From Pigoraptor vietnamica (Eukaryota > Opisthokonta > Filasterea), in the NCBI GenBank assembly GCA_943704525.1, contig CALSCQ010001376.1, positions 1 to 21,722 on the forward strand: a stretch of DNA of 21,722 nt, in the 5' to 3' direction. The position numbers and the translations under genes were made by a program. The notes under the pieces are model-generated. The model did no database searches. It worked only from the letters and a program-made list of their open reading frames with translations, and was not told where the DNA came from. Numbering within the stretch: position 1 is the stretch's first letter; the number at the start of each line of letters is the position of its first letter. This document shows positions 1 through 8,525 of the stretch, piece after piece.

Positions 1-50
1 GGGGAGTGGTGTGTATGGCTCATCTCGGTGATCTGATGGCCCCTGCGCAG

Positions 51-3000
51 AGTTACCTGCACGAGCCCGCCGTGTTACAGTGCATCCACACGCGGTACAC
101 ACGAAGCACCATCTACACATACTCTGGTGGGTTGCCCTCTTCCCTATTAATGCGCACCCACTGTGCCCGTGTGTGTGTGCATGTGACTTTGGAATTGACG
201 AATGGCACATTGTGTGCAGGCATCGTGCTTGTCGCCGTCAACCCTTTCCAGGCGTTCCCAGACCTCTACTCGACGGACATGATCTTCACGTACCGCGGGC
301 AGTCGATGGGACAGCTTGAGCCGCATCTCTTTGCGGTCGCCGAGGAGGCCTACGCGCGGATGGTGCGAAAGAAGGAGAGCCAGTCGATGATTGTGAGCGG
401 CGAGTCGGGCGCAGGTGTGTGTGCGCCGGTTGTAGCGATGAGGGCGCGCTCTTGATCAAGTGGATCTCTTTGACTTCGTGTTGTAAAAGAGAGCCTGTGC
501 GGGTGATGTGCGTGTGCGCGTGCGAGTCTGTGGGTCTGGGTCTGTGTCTGCCTCTCTCTCCTCTGTGCGTGTGTGCAGTTGCATGTTTGTGTCATTTGGA
601 AGGAACATAACGCCACGGTTCTTCATGCGCGCAGGCAAGACAGTCAGTGCCAAGTACATTATGCGCTACCTTGCGACCGTCGGCGGCGTCGAGTCGCACG
701 AGGGCGGGCGCGAGGGCAGCGCTGTGGAGAAGCAGATCATGGCTTCGAATCCCGTCATGGAGGCCCTCGGTAACGCAAAGACGACGCGCAACGACAACAG
801 CTCACGCTTCGGCAAGTACATCCAGATCCACTTCAACGCGCAGCACAAGATCCGCGGCGCAAGCATCCGCACGTACCTCCTCGAGAAGTCGCGCGTCGTC
901 CACCACGCAGACCAGGAGCGCAACTACCACATCTTTTACCAGGCACGTGGACGGGGGTGCTCGAATGGTTCACGGGCTGCTGTCACCGGCCCTGCGTGAA
1001 ATGGGTGCGACTGCGCCTGTGTTTTCTCGCGTGCGTTGGCGAATCACGTCTTTCTTACTCTTACTTTCTCCCGCAGCTTCTCGCGGGAGCGTCTGACGTC
1101 ATGCGCGCGGAGCTGGAGCTCCTCCCCGTGAAGCAGTTTCTCTACACGAGCTATGGCGCGGCGACTGTGCCCAACGTGGACGATAAGTATGACTTTGACG
1201 AGACGCGCCGCGCCCTCGGGATTGTCGGCGTGGACGAGACCGGCCAGAAGGAGGCACGTGACAGTTTCTTGGATGAACTTATGTGACTTTCTCTCCGTTT
1301 CTGTTTACTTTTTTTTCTTTTTTCCCTTCGCCTTGTTAATTCTTGAAGTCTCGCACCCATTGTCGTGCGTTGTGTGGATCAGTCGGCTGTGTATTCGACC
1401 GCATTTATCAATGTGTGTGCGGATTGGTGATGAGCAGAGTGCTTGCGTGTGCCGTAGGTGTTTCGCATCCTGGCCGCCATCCTCCATCTCGGCAACGTCA
1501 AGATCGCCGCGGGGAAGGGCGACAACTCGTCGATCGACCCGGCGTGCAAGCACGTGGCGGCAGCCTCGCGATTCCTTGGTGTCGCGGAGGCGGACGTCCG
1601 CAAGTGGATGACGAATAAGCAGATCACGGTGGGCAAGGAGGTCGTCGTGTCCCCCGTGTCGGCGCAGGCGGCGACGGACAACAGGGACGCTCTGGCCAAG
1701 GCGGTGTACGCGCGGCTCTTTGACTGGATCGTCGCGCGGGTGAACGTGTCGCTGTCCGGCGGCGGAAAGGAAGGCGCGTTCATCGGCATTTTGGACATTT
1801 ACGGGTTCGAGAGCTTCCAGCGCAACTCGTTTGAGCAGTTTTGCATCAACTACGCCAACGAGAACCTCCAGCAGCAGTTCACACGCCACGTGTTCAAGCT
1901 CGAGCAGGAGGAGTACGTGCGCGAGCAGATTGTGTGGTCGTTCATCGGATTCGAGGACAACCAGCCGTGCCTCGACCTCATCGAGTCGAAGATGGGCATC
2001 CTCGCCCTCCTCGACGACGAGTGCCGCGTGCCGAAGGGGACCGACGCCACGTTCGCCGAAAAGCTCTACCAAAACCACGGCAAGCACGACTTTTTCTCAA
2101 AGCCGAAGCTCGGGACGAACCTCTTTGTCGTTCGCCACTATGCGAGCGCGGTGACGTACAGCACCGAAGGATTTCTGGACAAGAACAGGGACCGCGTCGC
2201 CGAGGAACTGCTGGCGCTTGTGCGTGCGAGCAGCTCGAGCGTCGTTCGCGACCTCTTCCCGCCTGAGGAAGAGAGCGCGGCGAGCACGTCGTTGTCGTCG
2301 TCTGGCGCCGGTAAGAAGCCGTCGAAGGCCACCACCGTCGGTTCGCTGTTCAAGGTGGGAGCCTGTTCGTCCTTGTCCGCCACAATTTCGCGTGCTCGTG
2401 TGTGTGTTGCTGCGTGGACATGTGCGGGGTTGAGGTGTGTGCGTTTGGGTTTGTATGCGGTTGTGCAAAGAAAAACTTCTCAGCGAAGGGCTGAACGCAT
2501 CGCGCTTCGCAGCAATCGCTGTCGGCCCTCATGGAGACGATCAACACGACGAACACTCACTATGTGCGCTGCATCAAGCCCAACATGGAGAAGCAGCCGT
2601 TCCTCTTTGACCGCATCCACGTGCTCGAGCAGCTCCGCGCGTGCGGCGTCCTCGAGACGATCAAGATTAGCAGCGCGGGGTACCCTTCCAAGCTCTTCTA
2701 CCCGGAGTTTTACGAGAGGCAAGTCAAATTGTTGCTCACACACGCCGCGCTGCATTCTCACGCGTCCCCACAAATCGAACTTGCGCACAAGCGAACGCGC
2801 ACACTCACACTTGTTGCCTTCGCGCTTCCGCCGCAAAACAGGTACCGCATTCTCGCACGCAACGTGCGCGGCCCGGCCAAGTCGGTCGACCACCGCGCCG
2901 TGACGTCGTCGATCCTCCAGGCGACGCTCCCTGAAGACCGCTTCCAGCTGGGCAAGACGAAGGCGTTCCTCCGCGCGGGCCAGCTCGCTATTCTCGAGAA

Positions 3001-5600
3001 GAGGCGCGAGGATAGGCTCACCGAGTGCGTCATCCGCATCCAGGCCGCTTACCGCCGCCACTACTACCGAAGCCGCTACCTCAAAAAGCGCGCCGCCGTT
3101 GTCAAGATGCAGGCGGGCGTCCGGGGCTTCATCGCGCGGCGCCTCTACCACCGCCTGCGCCGCACGCGCGCGGCCACGCGCATCCAGGCGCGCTTCCGTG
3201 GGCACCTGGCCCGCGAGACGTTCCTGCTGAAGAAGTGGGCGGCCGTGACGTTTCAGAGTGCGTACAGGGGCCTCGTCGCCCGCCGCAAGTACCAGGCCGT
3301 GCGCAGGGAGCGTGCTGCGCTGCTGCTGCAGCGGACCGTGCGCATGTGGCTGTGCCGTCGCCGCTACCGCCTCGCGCGCCGCCGCGTCATCATTGTGCAG
3401 GGGCTCGTTCGCCGCCGCGCAGCGCGGAAACTCCTTCGACAGTTGCGCGAGGAAGCGCGCTCGCTCAACAAGCTGAAGGAGGTCCAGTACGCGCTCGAGA
3501 ACAAGGTGCGTGCGTGTGTAGTGGAATGACCCCGACCATTATATCCTTGACATTGACGCGTATTTTTTCCGCAGGTCATCGAATTGCAGCAACGCCTCGA
3601 CGATCGCACGGCCGCTGTCAAAGCGGGCGCCGACAAGGTCGCCCAGTTGCAGGCCGAGCTTGCGAAGGCGGCCGAGGCGCAAGCGGCGCTAAAGCGTCAG
3701 CTCGAGGAGGAGGTCAACGCACGCACTACTGCCGAGCGCGCCCTCAACGACGCGCAGGGGCAAATCTCGGCGATGGAGGCGGCGCTCGAGCGCGCGCGCA
3801 GCCACGGTCACGGCCACGCGCACGTATCCACGCCTGCGGAGATGCCTTCTGCTGTTCCCTCCATCACGACGTCCGACGCCCCGCCGGTCGCTGCTGTGCC
3901 TGACCGCAAGATTTCGGTATACGAGCGGCGCATGTCCGTGTCCCGCCGGCAAATCCCCACGGCCGCCGAGTTGGGACTCGCGGCCGTCGGCGAAGAGCCC
4001 GCCGTGTCTGCGCGCTCGCGGCGCAGTTCGCTCGCGCCCGCAGGACGCAAGATGTCGTTGTTGTCCGGACCGCCCCCGGCGTCTGTTCTCGCGCCTCCGC
4101 CGGCCAGTCTCGCGGACTTGGAGCGCGAGCGATCGACGCTGTCGAAGGAGAACCGCCTGCTGAAGGAGGAGCTTGCGGACGCCGCGTGGGAGAACAAGAA
4201 CCTCCAGGAGGAAATCGAGCGCCTCAAGGCAGCACTTGCGCAGGCACCCACGCAGCCGGCCACCCAGCAGCAGCAGAAGCCGCAGACGCCGAGCGCCGAG
4301 ACAAAGGCCCAGGAGCCGTCGCGCGTGTCGGATGTGCGTGCGGAGGTGCCCGCCACCCCGCAGCCCGCGGAGCCGCCGAAGATTGTCATGCTCAAGTATG
4401 CGCCGAAGGACGGCGTGCGGCTCGTGGACGTCGCCGTGCGGCTGATGCGCCCGTCGCTCGTGGATGGCCGCCCGGTGCCCGCGCAGATTCTGCTGCACGC
4501 GATTCGCTACGACTTCTTCCTCAACCGCCACGAGCAGCTCGACTACCTCCTGGGGAATGCGGACCAGGCGCTCCACCAAGTGTTCGAGGTGCGTCATGTG
4601 ACTTGTGCACTCTTCTCCCACCCACACAAACACACACACCCTTCAACTGTCCTTTATCCTCTGTCGTACGCTTGTGCTGACAGCTACTGCTCCTCAATCG
4701 ACCCAGGACTCCGCCGGCAACGTTGACGCCCTCTCCTTCTGGCTCTCGAACATCCTCATCCTTATGTGGGCGCTTGGGAGGGACAGCGGGCCCATCAAGT
4801 CGGCCACGCTCGACTTCCAGCGGCGCCTCGACCTCCTCGTCGTCGACGTGTACCGCGCCCTCATCGAGACTATCCGCGAGTCCCTTCTGCCTATCGTCAT
4901 GGGTCTCCTCGAGGACGAGCAGGCGCCGGGCGTGCCTGCGTCCAAGTCGGTGACGTCGTTCTTTGGTCTCTTCCGTCGCGAGGGCCTGAAGACGCTCCCC
5001 GTGCTCGATTACCTCGGGGAGCAGCTGCGCGTGATGCGCCACAACTACCTCGAGCCCTCGATGATCACGCAGGTGTTTACGCAGATTTTCACGTTCATCG
5101 ACGGGCAGCTTCTGAATCGCCTCCTCCTGAGGCGCGACCTCTGCACGTGGAACCGCGGCGTCCACATCAACTTCAACCTCAACCAGGTCAAGGCGTTCGC
5201 CGCCGCGCACGGCCTCTCGGGCGACGAGACGTGGGCAAACCTCGCGCACATTGTGCAGGCCTCGGAGCTGCTCCAGATGAAGAAGTCGACGGCCGCCGAC
5301 GTCGACGCGATCGTGGGGCGCTGCGACAAGCTCAACTCGCTCCAGTTCCACAAGGTGCTCACCAACTACCACCACGACGACTTTGAGGAGCGCGTGCCGC
5401 CCGAGGTCATCAACGCGGTGGCGCAGCGCGTGGCCGACAACGAGGCGTCAAAGCGGCGCCTGCGCCGGCGCACGAGCCTCGTCGTCGAGAACTCGAGCGT
5501 CGTCGTGCCGCCCTCGGTCAACCCGCCCAACTTTGTGATGGCGAGCATTGCGCTTCCCAGGAACCTTCCGCTCGAGTTCGTCGAGGAGATGGAGCTGTAG
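51..5600 (+). CDS. Class V-like myosin heavy chain with DIL cargo domain, 5' partial
   Basis: Actin-based motor for vesicle or organelle transport. Exons read by homology: 51-126, 220-414, 635-942, 1077-1253, 1458-2354, 2513-2718, 2842-3505, 3575-4588, 4707-5600 (4,431 nt; 1,476 codons plus TAG). The upstream part of the motor lies outside the window; 1-50 looks like the end of an intron (tgcgcag at 50). Seen in order: P-loop GESGAGKT (residues 86-93, split by the 415-634 intron), switch [11 protein letters not shown], switch [10 protein letters not shown], actin-binding-region motif YVRCIKPN, and a lever arm with six IQ motifs (about 680-830, nt 3022-3480). Two coiled coils follow, separated by an RxxS-rich linker, then a DIL domain in the last exon (residues 1180 onward, with [13 protein letters not shown]). 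The TEDS-rule residue appears to be Glu (KEVVVSP), so no heavy-chain phosphorylation need be expected at that site. Introns at 943, 1254 and 2719 use GC donors. Six IQs, coils and DIL match class V; class XI is the alternative. Confidence 0.95.
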
Positions 5601-5973
5601 TGGCAGAGCTTCTTTCCGTGCTGCGTCGCTGTGCCTATGCACTCGTGCCCCCGTCTCCACTCGGCCGCGTGGCTGTTGTGTTATTTTCCTGTGCTATCTT
5701 CTGCGCTGCAGCAGGTGATGTCGCCACGGCGCATTTTCCCTTTTTCCCCATCGCCATATTTTTCGAAATAGAAAAATATTTTTCGCAAATTCGGCCAACA
5801 AATTTCAGAACGCATGAGTTTTCCATTTCGCACTTTTACGCACGCAAAACGCATCAACAAACAAGGCTGCGCAACGCGAAAAAAGACAGACACCGGCAGA
5901 ATAGACGCGACGCTTCTCATGACCCAGGACGCACGCGCGCAACGAGCGACGCCCCGGAACACCAAGCAGGCGC
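5601..5973. other. Intergenic spacer between convergent myosin and CFAP97-like genes
   Basis: This 373-bp stretch separates two stop codons that face each other, so it must hold both 3' ends. I see no coding homology. It is GC-rich near the myosin end and turns AT-rich from about 5730 to 5880. That AT-rich part contains a perfect 9-bp hairpin, listed separately. No canonical AATAAA signal is seen in the AT-rich core on the plus strand. Open frames that cross it on the plus strand continue antisense into the CFAP97-like repeats and are not genes. Confidence 0.7.
5756..5785. repeat. AT-rich hairpin and direct repeat in convergent 3' spacer
   Basis: ATATTTTTC (5756-5764) is followed by a 6-nt loop and its exact reverse complement GAAAAATAT (5771-5779). 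ATATTTTTCG also recurs as a direct copy at 5776-5785, 20 bp from the first. The element sits near the middle of the 373-bp gap between two converging genes and is the most AT-rich point there. A shared 3'-end or polyadenylation element for both strands is a reasonable inference; chance AT richness is the alternative. Confidence 0.5.
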
Positions 5974-7902
5974 TCACATCGACTCCTGCTGCGTCTGCTG
6001 CGTCTGCTGCACCTCCTGTGTCTCCTGTGTCTCCTGGCCGACCTCGTCACCCGCCCCAAATTCCTCAGCCGGCACGTCCACAGCCGGCGCCTCCACCTGC
6101 TCCATCTGCTGCGTGTCCTCCTGTGTCGACTGCTGCTGCCCTTCGTCGCCCCCGGCGGCCGCGGGCTCCTCGTGCGGCACGTCCGGGGCGGGCACGGCCT
6201 CGGGCTGCGCCTCCACCGGCGCCTGTTCTTCGTGCTTGGGCTCCTCGTGGACGGGTTCCTGCGCCGGCTCCGGCTCGGGCTCGGGCACAGAGGCGGGCGG
6301 GGGAGTGGGCTCCTCGTGCTTCGGCTCCTCGTGCACGGGTTCCTGCACGGGCTCCTGCGCCGGCTCGGGCTCTTGCGCCGGCTCAGGCTCCTGCGCCGGC
6401 TCGGGCTCTTGCGCCGGCTCGGGCTCTTGCGCCGGCTCGGGCTCTTGCGACGGCTCGGGCTCTTGCGCGGGTTCGGGCTCTTGCACCGGCTCGGGCTCTT
6501 GCGCGGGTTCAGGCTCTTGCGCGGGTTCGGGCTCTTGCGCGGGTTCGGGCTCTTGCGCCGGCTCGGGTTCGGGTTCGGGCGCGGGCGCGGGCGCGGGCTC
6601 CTCGTGCTTCGGCTCCTGGTGAACGGGCTCTTGCACCGGCTCGGGTTCGGGTTCGGGCGCGGACGCCGGCGCGGGAGTGGGCTCGTCGTGCTTGGGTTCC
6701 TCGTGCACGGGCTCTTGCACCTCTTCCGCCGGCGCGGGCTCTTCGTGCACCGGCTCGTCCGCCGGCTTCGCTTCCTCGTGGGCGGGCTCGGCGGGCGGGG
6801 CGGGCGCAGGCGCGGGCGAAGGCTCCTCGTGCTTTTGCTCGCCCTTTGCGGCGGCCTTCTTGACCGACGACGACGAGCCCGTGCTCTTGATGCTCGACGA
6901 CGACTTCTCCTTCTTCAGCGCCTCCTTCTTGTCGTCCTTCGGCTCCGGCGGCGTCTCCTTCTTGGGGGCAGCGGCGGACTCCTTCTTGGGCGCGGGAGCA
7001 GCGGGCTCCTTCTTGGCGGCAGGCTCCTTCTTTGCCGGGGGAGCGGCGGGGGCAGCGGGCTCCTTCTTCGGTGCGGGCTCCTTCTTTGGTGCGGGGGCAG
7101 CCGCGGGTTCCTTTTTCGGCGCCGGCTCCTTCTTCGCCGCGGGGGCAGCCGCGGGCTCCTTCTTGGGAGCCGGTTCCTTCTTCGCCGCGGGGGCAGCGGG
7201 CTCCTTCTTCGCGGGCGCGGGCGCTTCCTTCTTCGCGGGCGACGGCGACGGCTGCTCGGGCTTCTTCGCGGGGGAGGCCTTGGAGGGCGCCTCCTTCTTC
7301 GCCGGCGCCTCCTTCTTGGGCTTGGGGGCGGGGGGCGAAGCGGGCGCGTCCCCGTGATCCTCCTCCTTCTTGTCGCCCGATGTCGGCGACTTGCGCTCGC
7401 GCGGCGGCGACGAAGGCGGGCTACCCTCCCCCTCGTCGTGCGGCGGGGGGAATTTCGCGATGTTGCGCAGGTACCCTACGTTCACGGACCACTCCTCCTG
7501 CCACTGGTGGTGGTTGTAGAGCGGCTCGATCGACTGCAGGCGGCGTAGAATGGCCTGGTTCTCCTGGGTGATGCGCATGAGTTCGCGCTGACGCTTCGTC
7601 TTGTTGAGGCTCTTGTGCGTGTACTTGTTAAGCCGGTTGATCTCCCCCTTTTGCCGCATAATGTCCGCCATCTTCTCGAGGAGAATGCGATTGTCGCGCT
7701 CGATAATCGACAGCCGCTCCTCCTCCATTTGCAGCTTCTTCATCTTGAGCTGCAGATGCATGTACGTCGCCGGCGAGTTCGTGTCGATCACGGGCCGCGC
7801 GGCGCCGACCTTCTTGCGATGCTGCTCGAAGTTCTCCTGCTCCCATTTGTACCCCAGCAGCTTGTTGCTGCACTTCGTGATGGGCTCGTACGACCGATGC
7901 AT
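5974..7902 (-). CDS. CFAP97/Hemingway-domain ciliary protein with long charged repetitive tail
   Basis: Single-exon gene of 642 codons. The frame stays open upstream, but the ATG at 7902 (MHRSYEP) is chosen because it is the first ATG of the frame and lies directly before the conserved domain. Residues 1 to about 150 match the CFAP97 family: a [20 protein letters not shown] segment, a coiled helix with [11 protein letters not shown], then [24 protein letters not shown]. Family members such as CFAP97D1 are sperm or ciliary axoneme proteins, so a flagellar role is inferred. About four-fifths of the protein is low complexity: a Lys-rich half with KKEPA-type repeats, a short Ser/Lys linker, then an acidic half with HEEPKHEE and tandem EPEPAQ units, ending in a Gln/Glu-rich stretch with QQTQQTQQ near the C-terminus. 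The known small family members are mostly just the domain, so the tail is a lineage addition. Its promoter carries an RFX X-box-like site. Confidence 0.88.
   Translation of the reverse strand: MHRSYEPITKCSNKLLGYKWEQENFEQHRKKVGAARPVIDTNSPATYMHLQLKMKKLQMEEERLSIIERDNRILLEKMADIMRQKGEINRLNKYTHKSLNKTKRQRELMRITQENQAILRRLQSIEPLYNHHQWQEEWSVNVGYLRNIAKFPPPHDEGEGSPPSSPPRERKSPTSGDKKEEDHGDAPASPPAPKPKKEAPAKKEAPSKASPAKKPEQPSPSPAKKEAPAPAKKEPAAPAAKKEPAPKKEPAAAPAAKKEPAPKKEPAAAPAPKKEPAPKKEPAAPAAPPAKKEPAAKKEPAAPAPKKESAAAPKKETPPEPKDDKKEALKKEKSSSSIKSTGSSSSVKKAAAKGEQKHEEPSPAPAPAPPAEPAHEEAKPADEPVHEEPAPAEEVQEPVHEEPKHDEPTPAPASAPEPEPEPVQEPVHQEPKHEEPAPAPAPEPEPEPAQEPEPAQEPEPAQEPEPAQEPEPVQEPEPAQEPEPSQEPEPAQEPEPAQEPEPAQEPEPAQEPEPAQEPVQEPVHEEPKHEEPTPPPASVPEPEPEPAQEPVHEEPKHEEQAPVEAQPEAVPAPDVPHEEPAAAGGDEGQQQSTQEDTQQMEQVEAPAVDVPAEEFGAGDEVGQETQETQEVQQTQQTQQESM
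6355..6588 (-). repeat. 18-bp coding minisatellite (EPEPxQ repeat)
   Basis: About thirteen tandem 18-bp units lie inside the CFAP97-like coding sequence, each encoding EPEPAQ (once EPEPVQ, once EPEPSQ). Units vary mostly at third codon positions (on the plus strand, gggctctt against aggctcct and ggttcagg), so the amino-acid repeat is better preserved than the DNA. The array is flanked by related but less regular blocks containing EPEPEP and [11 protein letters not shown]. Copy number is likely to vary between strains. Confidence 0.9.
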
Positions 7903-8210
7903 CTTTCGCAGCAACGGCGGCGAGCGCCCGTACGCCGCGACAGCGCACGTCCCAACGTCAAGAGAAAACGAAACCCCTACGGGGACGCGATCGCGTTCGC
8001 GGCGACCGGCACACAACACAGCGGGATATTGCACGACGCGGTGCAGCAAGAAAAACACGGCACAATATTAGTGGAAAGCTGAACTGCTCTGCGTGTGTGT
8101 GTATGTTTTTGCCTCTGGAACTGGGGCGGTGAGAGAGAGAGAGAGAGGGAGAGAGAGATGCGTCGTGTGCGTGTGTGAGTATTGGACTCGCTTGGCGACC
8201 ACAGCTGCGC

Positions 8211-8225
8211 GTTGCCAGGGACAAC
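8211..8225 (-). promoter_or_regulatory. RFX X-box-like imperfect palindrome
   Basis: The 15-bp sequence GTTGCCAGGGACAAC has two half-sites, GTTGCC and GACAAC, separated by 3 bp. On the minus strand it reads GTTGTC-N3-GGCAAC. The second half matches the X-box half-site RGYAAC exactly and the first departs from GTNRCC at one base. It lies 309 bp upstream of the CFAP97-like start codon. RFX factors control ciliary genes in animals, so the position fits, but this is a single motif match. Confidence 0.45.
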
Positions 8226-8231
8226 CAAACC

Positions 8232-8252
8232 ATGACGATATCATGTCGTCAT
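8232..8252. promoter_or_regulatory. 7-bp dyad with TGACG (CRE/ATF-like) half-sites
   Basis: ATGACGA (8232-8238) is repeated in inverse orientation as TCGTCAT (8246-8252) around a 7-nt centre that includes GATATC overlap. TGACG is the half-site of bZIP factors of the ATF/CREB type. A CCAAT box follows at 8262-8266. Function is inferred from position upstream of the CFAP97-like gene only. Confidence 0.35.
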
Positions 8253-8525
8253 CTCAACGAACCAATCAGCCAGTTTTACGATCGTAATAATATTACGAGT
8301 AAATTACTGAAATCGGAATTTAAAAAACGTTCGCGACTTGGAGAGAACTCGTATTAGTGCGAGCCAACGACGTGGTCGCGTGCTATTTAAATCATTTGGT
8401 GAACACGATTCGAAGCCCGTCATGAATTTTGTGTTGGCGGTAACAATGTTGTTTGCCGCTTCAGGGCCGAACGGCACAATTTCGCCGGCCGCTGGATTCC
8501 CAGCTGCGCCAGCCACTGCATCGAC

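Larger units (their letters stand above)
7903..8525. promoter_or_regulatory. Intergenic region: CFAP97-like promoter and TKL kinase 3' end
   Basis: This 623-bp spacer lies between two genes read leftward. It should contain the CFAP97-like promoter and 5' leader on its left and the kinase 3' UTR on its right. It holds a short (TG)n run near 8093-8101, a GA-rich tract at about 8131-8159, an X-box-like palindrome (8211-8225), a dyad with TGACG half-sites (8232-8252), a CCAAT box (8262-8266) and an AT-rich island (about 8280-8330). No coding homology was found; the plus-strand ORF at 8338-8745 is antisense to the kinase's last exon and its 3' flank. Confidence 0.65.

Noticed and set aside
1-50. 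Coding use of the first 50 bases as part of the myosin exon.
   Set aside because: The translation (GDLMAPAQ) does not fit the conserved segment before SYLHEPAVL, and the sequence ends in a good acceptor, tgcgcag; most likely intron, though not certain.
6355-6588. Regular 18-bp repeats considered as a CRISPR array.
   Set aside because: There are no spacers; the units are contiguous, in frame and encode EPEPAQ in a eukaryotic gene.
5600-7548. Three long overlapping plus-strand ORFs (5600-6622, 5814-6863, 6172-7548) rich in Gly/Ser/Cys, Ala/Pro/Arg or Gly/Leu/Arg.
   Set aside because: They are antisense readings of the EPEPAQ and KKEPA repeat DNA, which lacks stops in several frames. The minus frame carries the conserved CFAP97 domain.
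8288-8296. TAATATTAC, identical to the geminivirus replication-origin nonanucleotide.
   Set aside because: It sits in an AT-rich island without the GC-rich stem that should flank it and with no Rep gene nearby; chance match.
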